A stretch of 64,000 nt of DNA from Steinernema hermaphroditum (Eukaryota > Nematoda > Chromadorea > Rhabditida > Steinernematidae). Shown here one piece after another: positions 45,887 to 57,961 of this stretch. The DNA lies in assembly GCA_030435675.1 (NCBI GenBank), contig CM059622.1, forward strand, positions 8,494,001-8,558,000. The letters are read 5' to 3'. The stretch's first letter is position 1. Every line of letters starts with the position of its first letter. The notes under the pieces were generated by a model that saw only the letters and a program-made list of their open reading frames with translations, had not been told where the DNA came from and did not search any database. The position numbers and the translations under genes were made by a program.

Positions 45887-46913
45887 TTAGAGAACTGGAC
45901 GAATCTGAGCTGCACCTGGTTTAGCCTGTGACTCTCCGATATCCTCAGCTCCATTGCTTTGAGCCAAGGGTTTGTCGTTGGCCACCCTCCTTGACTCTTC
46001 TTCTTCCATCTGAACACGCGCTCCGGGTCCTTCTGGCCTCACCAACTGGCGCTCGCCGTCGGTTTCGCCTTCCTGGACGACATCCCCGGCTTTCCGAATA
46101 GGAGCAAGAGCCACCGAATTGGACACCTCATCTGAAGGAAAAGTACCATCACGGGGCAACTGCGACGATGTACTCACTCCTAGGAGCGGTGACGACGTCC
46201 GCGTTGGCAACTGCAACTTTCCTGTCAACTGAAACTTTACCGGTAGTCGTTTTTCCATTTATTTCGTCCTTCAGCTTGTTGTTATCTTTCATCAGCCTGA
46301 TCTCTTCTTCTTGCAGGGAAACCGCCTGTTTGCAACTAAAATACCATTTTATAAAGCCAACGCCATCGTTAACCTACGAAATCAGTGTTTCATTAAGCTT
46401 GGAAACGTTGAGCTCGTATTCTTTGACGCTAGCCTCCAGGTTATCCACTTTGGCAGAGCAATCCTTGGCCTTCAGCTCAGCAGCGGCGTTACTGCTCTCC
46501 TTGTTGTTCACCTCCGATCGGAGACCGTCCGCTTTCAGTTTTTCACTCCTCAGCTGAGTTTTGCACTCTACAGCGACTTTAGAGTGCCACTGACAGCAAC
46601 ACATACCTTCGGCTTTGCTCTTTACCTCTTCTAACTCTGAACTGCAGGTCTTGCCAGAACCGGACAGCTCCTCGAGGCGGACGTTGGCATCGATCAGCTC
46701 TTTGTTTATCTTCTTCAGCTGCTTCTGGGAGACGTCGTGCTGGTCGCGGAGGATGGAGAGTTCGTTGCTCTGCGCCTGGTAGATGTAGAAGACGTAGAAA
46801 AAGAAGACGAGACCAGCCAGGAACGTGAAAAGAGGAAGGTTCCGCATGACCGGGCCTGACGAATGATGGGGTCGGAGTAGTCCACGTCTCTGGCCACTGT
46901 TTCCGGCGTACAT
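45887..46913 (-). CDS. GOLM1/CASC4-like type II Golgi membrane coiled-coil protein
   Basis: Predicted short cytosolic N terminus (MYAGNSGQRRGLL…), one transmembrane helix (LPLFTFLAGLVFFFYVFYIY), then a lumenal coiled coil of about 200 residues (…LRDQHDVSQKQLKKINKELI…) and an acidic, disordered C-terminal tail (…QMEEEESRRVANDKPL…). This matches the layout of GOLM1/GP73 and CASC4. Four exons are inferred. The frame is open upstream of 46913 to an acceptor (ttgtttgcag, near 46962) without another ATG; an upstream exon from 47236 does not join in phase. Probable first gene of the operon with CIAPIN1 and DDA1. Confidence 0.68.
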
Positions 46914-47344
46914 ATGCGGGTCGTCGTCCTCGTAATCGGAAAACGCCAGTTTGACGGATTTCTGCAAACAAACAATGATGTGCAAACAGTCAGAACAACG
47001 AAAATGATCAGTTGGTCGGACACAAATGTGGAATCGAGAACCGCGGGTCGGAATGGCGTCAGTCCGCCTAAGACGAAGCGCCGTTCCCACGTCACCTCCA
47101 CATCACTGACCGCACGCGTAAACGACAACGTCGGCGTCGCGCTACCTCTGTTTTCATGGGGCGGCCTGAAGGCGCCAGAAGGCATCGATGCCGTAGAGAG
47201 CGAGGAGTTCTGCCGAGAATCAGCTGACGACGCCAAATTGCAGAAAAAGATGCCGAGACGGCTGTACAGACTCAGGCAAATCGCATCGAAAGTTGCTTTA
47301 TCGACAATTCGAACGAACAGAACGGATACGGTGGTGCTTCGGAT

Positions 47345-47888
47345 TCAGGCGAGGACGACGTAGAGGCAGCGCCTGGCGACTTCGCGCCACCCGCGGAGGA
47401 AGATCAGGCGTCTACGGTGGTCGACGGCGCGGACTTCGTTGCGCTGGACGTCGAGCCAGCCGAATAAGTGTCCGTCGACGACGACGGCGCGTTTGTGGAG
47501 GAACTCGACGAGACCACCGTTGGCGGGCGATGTCTCCTCAGGGTGGACGAGGCGGAACTGTCCGTGGGCGAGCACCCGGAACATGGCACACTCGAAGACC
47601 ACGTTACCTTCGCTGTCGGCGAAGCGTGCGCACAGATCGCCCGCGAGGTTACGGTAGGTCTCTCCGAAGGACTCGGCTCCGTTGCCTCCAATCTTGTAGG
47701 CGAGGAACCCGTCGACTCCAGGGAACCGGAGGGCATGGAACTCGTGGGCGAGTGCGCCATCGACGACCATGTCCCAGTACTGCTCGCCAACCTGGAGGTT
47801 ACGGTAGAAGCGATGGATTGAAAAGGGGACTCACGTGGGCGGAGACGAGTAGGCAGACGGCGGCGAAGACGGCGGAGCGCAAGAACAT
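47345..47888 (-). CDS. Secreted protein of unknown family
   Basis: Exon 1 encodes a clear signal peptide (MFLRSAVFAAVCLLVSAH) ending at a GTGAGT donor; after a short intron the second exon continues VGEQYWDMVVDGALAHEFHA… for about 160 residues with few cysteines. No family recognised. Part of exon 2 (near 47650) carries the recurrent CTACCGTAACC motif in coding phase (TYRNL), so that piece may instead be an unrecognised intron. It lies 431 bp upstream of the GOLM1-like gene on the same strand. Confidence 0.6.
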
Positions 47889-48282
47889 GACGGGAGAAGT
47901 GGCTCTGCCGAGGGCGCCGGTTTCTTAAAAAGGAAAAGTGAGTCACGGAATCCGAGGATTCACAGGCGAAGGCGTCGGCGACTTGACTCATCGATTAACG
48001 CCATTTGGAATCATCCGGAGCGTGGCGGCTCCTGATGAGTGACGCCTCGACGACGTCTTTCTCACGCCTCTGACGGTGGTGGAGACCAGGAAGATCTACA
48101 TATGCCGTTTCTCTGTTTAGCCACTGTTGGAGAACAGGAGCTGGCCACCATGACTGTTGCAGAGGGAAAAAAGAAGAGACTACTGTGTTTCGTGTAGTAT
48201 AGTGTAGTAAAGGAAGACCAAAAGAAGCTACTGTGTGTTTTGAATTGTGGCTCAACAGAAATTCAGAGAAAACTGAAAAAGC

Positions 48283-48355
48283 TGTCCCGGGTGAGGATCG
48301 GACTCACGAGCTTCAGATTATGAGACTGACGTGCTGCCTACTGCGCTACCGAGGC
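48283..48355 (-). tRNA. tRNA-Met (CAT), elongator type
   Basis: 73 nt on the minus strand: acceptor GCCTCGG…CCGGGAC with A73, D-arm TAGCGCAGTAGGCAGC, anticodon arm CGTCAGTCTCATAATCTGA with loop CTCATAA (anticodon CAT), T-arm GTGAGTCCGATCCTCAC. The AGCGCAGTAGGCAGC D-arm and the TCTCATAATCTGA arm are typical of elongator tRNA-Met in nematodes. One acceptor mismatch (C2-A71) is present. No intron. Confidence 0.88.
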
Positions 48356-48647
48356 GTCCGAAGCTTAACTTGCCACACAAATCCTTAAGGCAATTCGATG
48401 CTTCTTCAAAAGAGCTCCAGATGCCTTCCTGGCAAAATGTCTTCCTCAGTGTTCCCGTGCTTTCTCTGCGCCCTCAGACTTTCTCGGATCGGCACCAGTT
48501 CCTTGGAGGTCCCCGCATCGCGCGGGCGGCCGCGGCGCCGATCGATCGCCGCCGCCGCGGCCGTTCTTCCGCGTAGCTGCGCGTCGCCGGGCGGTCGCCC
48601 TCGTTTTTCTTCTTCTTGCCTTCTCCGGGAGGATTCTGCTTCTTCAG

Positions 48648-49921
48648 ATGGGCGAGGGCGAGGAGTCGTGGAGCAACGCTGCATCGACGGCCGCCGGCGG
48701 CGACGACGAACGCTTCCTCTTGATTGACGCCATCCGCGGCCACCCGGCCGTGTGGGACCAAAATCACGAGAACTACAAGAATCTCCCCGAGCGCAAGAAG
48801 ATCTTCTCAGAGATCGCCGTGGTATGTTTTCGGTCATCGGCCAATCATGGTGGGACCGGTCACCGTTCTTCCATTCTGAAAGAACCTTGATCCACAGGTT
48901 CAGCTCACTTAACTGATCCTGCGAAAGCCTCAATGGAGTTCGGAACGATCTCGGCTCTATTTCCAAGCGCCCATCGTTCATTTTAAAGTCGATATGTGGC
49001 TCGCTTTTTGATTTGATACGGTAGCAAACTCTTTTGTTTTGTCACCAAAAAGCCGTGAAGCTGCCCGTTCCGAGAATCCATTGGGGAAGCGGTCCTTTAA
49101 ACCGATTTCGGACATCGATGTTGCAAGGTTCCCTCAGAATTACAAGACTGTTCGTCTCGACCCTTGAAATGTCTCTTTCAGATGCTGACGGCCCGCGGAG
49201 TCCGCACCTGGAACGGTGAGTCCCGGCGACAGAGCGTAGGGGAAAGTAGGGGAGAGAGTCCGTTCGGTGATAGTCGCGGGTGTCAGAGGTTGTCCCTTCT
49301 ACAGTACCCTTTCAGAGGAACACGTGAAGATTGCGTGGAAACGTCTCGTGGATTCGCAGCGGCGCATCGCGCAGCGGAAGCGGAGGTTCGTGGAGACGGG
49401 CGCCGAGTCGCCTCACTCGGCGTGGCCCTACTGGAACGCGATGTCCTTCACCCTCCAGCCGAGTGCCACGGGCGTCCAGCCGATGTAAGTCCTGTCCTGG
49501 CCTTCTACCGTACCCGTCTTCAGGGTCTCCCTCGGCTATGTACCGCGAGTTTCCCCCTACGAGGTAGGCACTTCGCCCTCCACCTCGACGACTTCGCGCG
49601 GCGAGTCGCCTTCCAAGATGCCCTTCGACGAAGATCTCGGTACGCGTCTACAGTACCACCGGGGGACGACTGTCTTGTTCAGGCCCGATAAACGCGACAC
49701 AGAGCGTGCAGGCGGCCATCGAGGACGTGCTCGGCGCCCACTACCCCCAGATGCCGCCAGCCACACACCTCGTCGCCCCGACGCTTGTGCGCGAGTCGTC
49801 AGCGATCCTCGGCGACCTCGTGGCGGACACCCACCGGACGCTCCTGAGGAACGGCCAGACAGCGAAGGCGCAGTCCCTCAAGCAGCAGATCCTCTCGCTC
49901 GTCGTCGACTTCGAGAGCTAA
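48648..49921 (+). CDS. MADF-domain protein
   Basis: MADF (Myb/SANT-like in Adf-1) domains bind DNA in transcription regulators. The domain is spread over three exons: LIDAIRGHPAVWDQNHENYK and KKIFSEIAV (exon 1, from 48648), MLTARGVRTWN (near 49180) and EEHVKIAWKRLVDSQRRIAQ (near 49315), with the usual tryptophan spacing. Downstream short exons lead to a C-terminal part …AAIEDVLGAHYPQMPP…RTLLRNGQTAKAQSLKQQIL. No BESS motif was seen with certainty. The ATG directly follows ctgcttcttcag, a splice or trans-splice acceptor. Middle exon joins (49540-49690) are approximate. Confidence 0.82.
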
Positions 49922-51645
49922 TCCCCGCTTAGCTCCCCCACCTTGTTTCCTCGCTGTAAATAAAGACTTCGTCTTCCGTTGGACGCTTCTGCAGGCAGAC
50001 AGAGTGGCGACATTAATTCTGACGCGGCGGCGCCACTCCTCTGTCACCACGGCTCCTCGGAATCCCGATCACTCCGCGTTTGCTTCTCTTTCCTGTCGGT
50101 CGATTTGTGTCCGTCCGCGAGTTGCCAAGGGACGCCAAGGAGCGAAAGTTGCCTTCTGGAAGTGCTCTCTTCATGCAGGCCTATCGCCCTCGGTCCTAAC
50201 CAGAGGTTCCCCGAGGTAGTCCACGATGAGAACTAAGGCATTTCCCCCGAGGACAACTCTTTCTTGACGTCGAGACATGCCTCTTACCGTACCCTTTGCC
50301 CCCGGTCCTCTTCCCACGTCTTATCTGCGCTGGCCGATCAGAGCACCAAATTACCGTCTCGAGGTCCCGGCGCGCTCCCACACATTCTTCGGGCTCAGCG
50401 GCGCGGAAGCGCCACTTGGGTGGTCGCAGTGACCCCCGCCACATGGGTGGTCGCAGTGACCCCCGGCGACGTCCCAATTACCTTTTCTTCGCCTCGAGAC
50501 TCCCTAATCCGCGCAACAGCCCGACCTCCTATCGAGATAATGGCCGTCGTGTGTGGTCGACTGTCATAACTCTGGCGCCATTAGGGGATCATCCGCGAAT
50601 CGACACCTTCGCCGCCGTCTTCGGAGGCGCCATTACGAAGCCCTTCCGGATAATGGACTCATTACGAGGTGCTTGGAGACAAAAACAGCTGATAAAGGGC
50701 CATCGGAGACGCGCGACCGGATTAGACCGCAATGACCGCGCGCGATTAGGCGTGCGCATAATTCGATAAACGATCGAGATGACAAGCGAGATAAGAGGTG
50801 TGAAGGGCGCCGAGAAAGTGCGGGGGAGGTGTGCCCACCGGATTCTCTGTTTTCCCACAATCTGCACCTGGGAACAAGCTGTGAAGTTCAGTGGGAAAGA
50901 GTGACTCACACCCGAAGAGTCGAAGAGGGATGCCGGAAGGGGGGGGACCGAATGGGGGACTGGAGGGATCGGGAGTCTTCAAGGAGGTCGTTCACAAGCG
51001 ATCTTCTCAGTCCCTCGAAAAGCACGCCCTTCTCCAAAGGCTCTTGTCTTCCCACTGGCTGCAAGTTTCCGGAGTTGTCGAAATCCGCAAAAGGCGCTGT
51101 TAACGACGTGTTTCCAGGGAGTTTCGGCGATTCTGGCATCGATCCCGAGTGGCTGCAAATCTCGAGGATAAACAGGCGATTAGCGGCGTTCGCCCTTCTG
51201 ATCTCCGAATCCAGTCCCTCGTCAACCGTGGATTAGGGCGAGTCTACTCGAGTGATCTTCGTTGACGAATCTCTCCGGGTGTTGGGCGTCCCCTACCGTA
51301 ACCCGGGGAGTGCAGCCCTGATGCCTCCATTGGAGGTGACGAATCGAAAGTTTAATCTTGGCTTTACGGTATCGCGCGCGGAATCCGCTGGGCAAACAGG
51401 GCGCACACGGCGATCTCGCGCACAACAACGGGATTAGGCGAAGAGGCCATGGCCCCGCAACAAAGCTTCTGTTTAGGCCTGCTCCGAGCGGGCTGCATGG
51501 GAACCCGGGCCCTTGTTCGCCCCTCGGAGGCCTTCCAAGGTGCAAAGCGCGCCGCGGCTTCCCATTACGGCACGATCTGCATCCGTGATGAGCGGCACCG
51601 TGCAGCTTCCATAAAGTGTCCCTTTGTGCTCCTTCGCCTCTTCAG
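49922..51645. other. 1.7-kb intergenic region upstream of the Islet gene
   Basis: No coding exon recognised. AATAAA near 49959 probably ends the MADF transcript. Two adjacent 20-bp copies containing 'gggtggtcgcagtgacccc' lie at about 50418-50465. TACCGTA/TACGGTA motifs occur near 50286, 51294 and 51365. The region probably carries Islet promoter sequence. Confidence 0.45.
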
Positions 51646-54600
51646 ATGCTGCCGCTTCCGATGCCGTGGCCCGAGGCCGGCGTCGAGAGGGTCGAGCGGC
51701 GCCCCCCAGAGGACGACTTCGCTTGCTTCGCCGCCTTCTTCCCCAGCCTCCTCGTCGACGTCCTTCCCGGTAAGCGTTCCCACCGCGTTCACGGCGGTGT
51801 CTCGGATTCGGCGCATCCTTAGTCTCAACAAGTCTTATCGCCTCCGGCATCGCGCAGTGAGTAATCGTCGCCTCCGATCTCCGCAACATTCCCCACCGCA
51901 GATTTGCATTTTGCGCGCGTGTCCGCTCCAATTAACCACCGCGGAGGGCGCGTCGCCTCCGGGGCGCCGAAGCACCGAAGCGGGCGTTGTCGGTGGTCGT
52001 GGCTCGGGGAATCTGGGGATTGGCGTCGGAGTGCGGCAAGAGGAGATTGGGTCGTCTCGCCGGGATTCCCGATCAGATTAGCTCCGTTTCTTGTGCGGGC
52101 TGGGCGGTCCGCGGCGAGGCGCCGCCCCTCGAGTTCGCCTGCGGCGACGAGCCGCCCGGGGTACGGTAGGAGGGGGAGGAGATCCGACCGGGCGCGACAA
52201 GTCGGGCGGTCGCGCGTATTTCTGCTCAGAGCAGGCAGTCCAGGCGCCCGCCGTTGCCTCTGCTCCCGACCTTTGTCACCTCGCTCCCGGTCGTCGCCGC
52301 ACCCCAGAGGCCCCTGAAGCCCGAAACCCTCCAAACTGGCAGCCAACGTCGTCTGCGCGCGCTCCTTCGCCGAGTGTCTCCCCTTCGGCGGTGCCTCGAC
52401 GTCGACGGAGCTGCTCGACGACTGCGAGAAGGCGCGTGCCTTCTGGAACCCCCCTCCGGCGCCTGAGGGCGCGGCCCCGCCGGCCGCCCCCGAGATGCCA
52501 CCCACGACGACCGTCGCCCCCTCCGGCGACCTCTACGACTTCAACAGTAAGTGATCGACCTTAGGAGTGCGCGTCGAGAGGTCTCCGGGGAAATCAAAAC
52601 ATCTTTGACACTTCGAGGCCTAGCGCTAATCGGTCCTTTGCAGAGAAGCTCGTCTCCGTGTGCGCCGCCTGCCAACGCCGTAAGTCCCGACTCCGCCGAG
52701 GCGCCTAACATCCCTTGCAGAGATCACCGACCGCTTCATCCTCCGTGTGCACCCTAACCTGGAGTTTCACGCCGCTTGCCTCAAGGTGAGTCCTCGGGGA
52801 CCGTCTTCGGCCCGATTTGCATAAACGATCAGGTGAAGCGAACCTGAAGTCGCCATAAACATTGCGTGACTGCTTCTGGCGCGATTAATAATTCATCAAT
52901 CGCACACAGAATCGCCGATCCGATCGTTCCCAAGACGAGCGCTGATCCCCCGATTTCAGTGCCAGAAGTGCTTCCAGTCCCTCGACGAGAAGTGCACCGC
53001 CTTCGTCCGCAATGGAGAGACCTACTGTCGCGACGACTACCTCAGGTGAGCCCGGGCCGTCGGATTCGGCACTTCCCTCGGCTAATCTCCGAGGCGTCGT
53101 AATCCCTATCGACGCGCGATTAGCGCCCCGCGGCGACAACAGGTCGTCGAGGGCCTCCGGCCCTCGGGCCAAGTTCTACGCTGTCAACAACGGCGTCGGT
53201 GGGAATCGTCCGCGAAATCGCTTAATTATTGATTAATATTTGTTCGTCGCTGTTTTCATCGGCGGATTCCGATAGATAATTGGGGCGCAAAGGTCGATTT
53301 CACGCGCCGAAAGACGAAATACAAAAGGAGGGACCGGGAGGGACAGCCTTTGTGCCGGGATCCTCTGAATCCTCCGTTTCAGCCTCTTCGGCACGAAGTG
53401 CGTGCGCTGCGAGCGCGTCTTCGACCGGCAGGACCTGGTGATGCGTGCACGGAACCTGGTCTTCCACGTCGACTGCTTCACCTGCTTCTCCTGTGACCGG
53501 CATCTGGCGCCTGGGGAGGAGTACGTCGTGAAGGAGGACGAGCTCTACTGCCGCCCCGACTGCGATCCGCTGACCGCGGAGGTGAGTGCCCCTGGAGAAG
53601 CCTCGCGACCCGGCGCCTTCAGCCCTCCTCCGCCAAGACGACGGACCTCTTCGTGCGCGACGAGGACGAGTGCTGGGACACGTCGACGCTCGGCAGCCTG
53701 GAGAACCACGCGACACCGCCACTCTCCATAAAATCACCGAAGTCGGAGGAGATGCCCGGCTACCCGCTGCACAACTCCTCGGGGTCGTCGGCGGGCTCCG
53801 GCTCCTCCGGAGGCTCCAAGAAGAGCAAGAAGGACAAACAGGTGAGTAATCCGCACAAGCATAACGGGATTAGCGCCCCAAGTCAAGGGCGCTCATCTCA
53901 ATCGGGACAATTAGGCAAATCCTTGGACAAACAGAAGCCGTTTCAGACGACACGGGTGCGCACGGTGCTCAACGAGAACCAACTCCGGATGCTGAAGGCC
54001 TGCTACGCTCAGAACTCGAGGCCCGACGCCATCGAGAAGGAGCGCCTGGTGGAGATGACCGGCCTCACCGCCCGCGTTATCCGCGTTTGGTTCCAGAACA
54101 AACGCTGCAAAGACAAGAAGCGTCAGGTCGAGATGAAGAGCCGCATGGCCGCCGCCGAGAAGGTTCGTTCCGCTACCGTACCCCTCCCGGCGGACTCCTT
54201 CGCCGTCGCGATTTAATTATTTCGCGCACCGCTGCATTTCCGCCGCCACCGAGTTGTTTTAATGATTGTAATCAAGTTGGGAGGGGGCGATTCGCCCCAA
54301 GGCGCCGCCGAGATTGGATTAGGCGTGCGCGGCGCCAAACAGCCTACCGTAATCCAGCTGTTTGTTTGCGGGCCCGGGGATTCGGGTCGGATTCCGGGCC
54401 GCCATGTGGGTACGTCGGGAGCGCTAATTTGGCGACAGCCGCGATCGATCGATCCCTAATTCGACGCGTCAATTTCCGTTCGCCTGACGCGTCCGCAATC
54501 CGCTGTCATATTTCATTTTTGTTACCGTCGCGCGGCCCGCCCGGAGGCCATAAATATCGAATCGGCTCGTGGCAACGATTGCGGGAGAATTATGGGCCCC

Positions 54601-55672
54601 GAACGGGCCAACGACTCCCCGCCGCGTCCCCGTGCAGCCTCGGGACCCTGTCAGGTGCCTCCTTCCCTTGAAGTCGACAACTCGTTCCGTATTTGTCCTG
54701 CTACCGTAACCCTCAGACGAAGCGAATAATCATTTGTGACGCCGGGCGGCCAAACATGTCGCTGGCGTCGGAACAAACATTCGCGACGTCGCGCAACCCT
54801 AACCACTGCCGCCGCAAAGTCAATTGTGCAACCGGGGAAGTGGCTGGAAGCGGCCGCCAAGGGGTCAGAAGTCGCAACTCTCCGGAGTTCAAGGGCCACA
54901 CACCTAGCCTCGAGAGTGCGCGAGCATTGTTTTTTAGGGTCGGCGGCTGTGACGGCCATATGGTGGAAGCGCCGTTGAGTGTTTACGTGATCTCTTGAAC
55001 GCATATGGCCCATGAGGAGGACAGCACCAGCCGCGTGAAACCGGCCTGGGGACCGGCGCCGGATCGCGTTTCGTCCCCTTTTGTGCCCCTTTTGTCCGAA
55101 TCGTCCCCGAGGCGGTTTCGGCGCACGCGATACTCCAGTTACCGGCCCCAGTAACTCAATACTCCCTCCGGAGCGCGCAAAAGTGACAAAGGAGCCGGCA
55201 CAAAGGCGTCGTTGCAGGACCGAACCCTCACCAACGTCCGACTCCACGGCATCGGGCCCCTCGTCGCCTCGTCGCCGGCCAGCCACCACGACCAGCACCT
55301 CGGCGGCATCGCCCCCCTAGAGATCCACCACTTCCCCCAGAACCCGGGCCTCTGGGACCCCTCGCTGGGCGCCGAGCCCCTGCCGCCGCCACCCTACCCC
55401 CCGAACATGGTAAGTACTCTCCGGAAGACCTCCGGCGGACAGGTGAGGAGAGCACGAGGGCCACACCTGACCCGCGGCTCCGTTTGATCTCCCGTCACGT
55501 TTTATTTGATTGTTTTACAACAGCGGCGTCGACAGCTGCATAAACGAAGCGGACTGACCCTCTGAACTTGCAGATGAACGGCTTCGACGAACTCTCCGGC
55601 TTCGGGATGGCGCCGCCGGGTGCCTTCTACGGCGCCTCGCCGCACCTCTCGTCGCCGTCATGCAGCGAGTAG
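51646..55672 (+). CDS. lim-7: Islet-type LIM-homeodomain transcription factor
   Basis: Islet factors specify neuron and muscle-related fates; lim-7 is the C. elegans member. The start ATG follows cgcctcttcag. Order of domains: novel N terminus, LIM1 ([38 protein letters not shown]), LIM2 ([38 protein letters not shown]), a Ser/Gly-rich linker, and a homeodomain ([40 protein letters not shown]) whose TVLNExQL and CKDKKR are Islet-specific. After two longer introns come a Pro-rich segment and a final exon, [11 protein letters not shown]…SPSCSE. LIM1 spacing and zinc ligands look intact. Introns are longer than elsewhere in the window (up to about 1 kb), which may hold regulatory sequence. Confidence 0.95.
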
Positions 55673-57961
55673 CCGCGGCCCTTACGGATAGCTTCGTTAC
55701 TTCACTTACTTCCTAGTCGTCCCGTCGTGGTGCGCCTGTACATATCGCCCGCCGCCTTCTACGCCGTCATCGATGCAGTATTCTCTTCTCCTGAGTGGCA
55801 TAATCGAGCTTCTTCTCCCCTAGTTAGCCCCCTCAAAGTATCCTGAGTCGATTTCTATTATTTATTGTATTTTGCCTAATAAACTCAACGAGATACGCCG
55901 CCGTCCGGTTTGCGAAGACGACTGTATAATTGTCTTTTGTGCGCGATTCTTCGCCGCAGCCGTAATTGTCGCCGCGGTGGCCCCGAAAGAGCGCCGGCAG
56001 CTGCGTCCTTTTTGGGCAGATGTCTTCTTCCTGCCAGCCGGTGCTCCCGAGCCCGGAGGTGGCGGAAACCCGGCGCCTGGGATCGGGCTAAGCTCGAGGG
56101 GATTACATCGGCTGAAAGGAGTTGACATTTGGGCGAAGAAAGGAGTTCCTTCCTGTGCTTCACCGGGGATTAGGCGCGACAAAGCGCGAACGAACTCCTC
56201 AAAAAGGAGTCGAGGCCACAGAAGGGGCGATATTTATTGCCAAAACTTCGACCGTCCATTTATTACGGTAGGTTTCGGTCGTCTGTCTTTGTCGCGCGTC
56301 GTCGAGCAATTAATCAGTCGCCCAGGGCGATCGCACAAAAACAGCTGCCGGAATGTCTTCGGCCCCGTGCAGCCCTAGCCGGCTCCCGAGGACTACGTCT
56401 TCCGCTCCGGTGGAAAGCGAACAAAACGACGACGCTCCGACGAAGCGTGCTTCCGATTGGCGGCCCAATTGGCTCCAATTAATGCGCACCAGGACCCTCC
56501 AATGACCCCGGCCACCATACGGTAGGCGCTTCTGAGGGCTCTCAGCGCAAGGCTTCAGGGGAACGGTAGCGGCGCCCCGTCTGCATATCAATCGGCCGAT
56601 CACTTTCCCAGCGCTCCTCATTATGCGCCCATTCAGCGCCGCTTTTGTTCGCCTTCAACTCGACAACGTTCCGGCTTCTTCGGCTTTCTTCGAAGGGCCA
56701 CGCTCCCCACACGCTCCGCTGCCCCGATCGAATCAATTATTCCACCGTAACCCCGTCTTTCACGTTCGCCTGTCGTCATCGCGGCGTCTTAATTAGAGCG
56801 GTGCGCACTTCTCACTTCGTTCGTTCACCTCCGCGCCGCCACAATCCGGGGCGCCGACGATTCGCTAATTAAAAGGTCACTGGGGGAACAGGACGGTTCT
56901 CGCGACATCCGCTTGTGGGTTACGGTAGTCGCAAAGGAAGACGTTCCGCTTCCGGAATCACGCGCCTAATGGCTGTTTCCTGAGGAAATGGCCGGAAATC
57001 GGCGTCGTCACCATCTGTCACCTCGGTGCTTCGCGCCTGAGGGCAGATGCCGCCTGCCGGGGATCATAAAAGGGAGCCATTTCGGGAGGACGCGGGAGTA
57101 CATTAGCTGCGCGGTAATCCAATCCGGAAAGGAAGCGACTTGTCCTTCTCGAGAGACAAACGGATTAGGAGGCCGAAGACACCCGACACCAGCAGGGAAC
57201 GCCGCGGGTGTCCCCATCGGCGCGATTACGCCACGATTACAGGACAATCCGGTCGAGATGGTGCTCGAGCATACGGTAACGCGATACCGTTCGCCAAATG
57301 GAGCACACCAAAGCAAACAGAGGAACGGACGACGCTCTGGAAGACCCGTCCGGAGGTATTCGACGGATCTACCTGCTTCTGCGTCGCCAATCCCAATACG
57401 CCTCAATCGGATTTTGCAAACACGCGCATCGCCGACTCCAATTTACTTTAATGTGTCGCTAATTGACTAATTGCAACCTTCTGCGCCTCGACTGTCGACG
57501 GCAACCCCGCGCCATTCCCGACGTCCCGGCTGCTGGCAGAAGGTGCTTTCTGTAATTGCAATCCGCGAGCCGCCAACGTTGCGTAACCTCCCCTTGTTCG
57601 CACGGTTCAGTTCACAACTTGAAAAGTCGCATCGCGGAACTCCTAGGCACTTCCAACACAAACGGGGTGGTCTTCCCGTTCGTTCATATGGGACGAAAGG
57701 ACGACAACTGTCTTTTGCTAAACCAACATTATGACTTGAGGCGAACAAATATTTCATCCTAATTTTACGATCGCTTTCCATCAAGCCAGAAACGTCCTCA
57801 AGAATTACAAAACGCATCAAGCGGCATCTTCTTTGAAAGTTTTTGCCCACAAGAACATTGCGTGTGGCCGAAGGACAGTGAGAGTGGATTAATGGCCTCG
57901 GCGATTTAACGGAACATATCTCGAGGTACGTTAAGGGGCACAGAGACAAAAATAATCGTTC
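55673..57961. other. 2.3-kb intergenic region, no gene recognised
   Basis: It lies between convergent lim-7 and the ATXN10-like gene. Candidate poly(A) signals (aataaa) lie near 55878. GC content drops along this stretch. Four or more TACGGTA motifs occur (near 56264, 56519, 56921, 57275). Long ORFs in several frames overlap one another and lack splice sites, so they look like GC-rich chance frames. Confidence 0.45.

Noticed and set aside
47040..47236. Upstream first exon for the GOLM1-like gene
   Set aside because: Its donor leaves the wrong phase for the membrane-segment frame; kept out of the CDS.
50589..52564. Several long ORFs on both strands upstream of and over the first Islet introns
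   Set aside because: Frames overlap each other, lack splice coherence and recognisable domains; only the exon chain leading to the LIM domains is supported.
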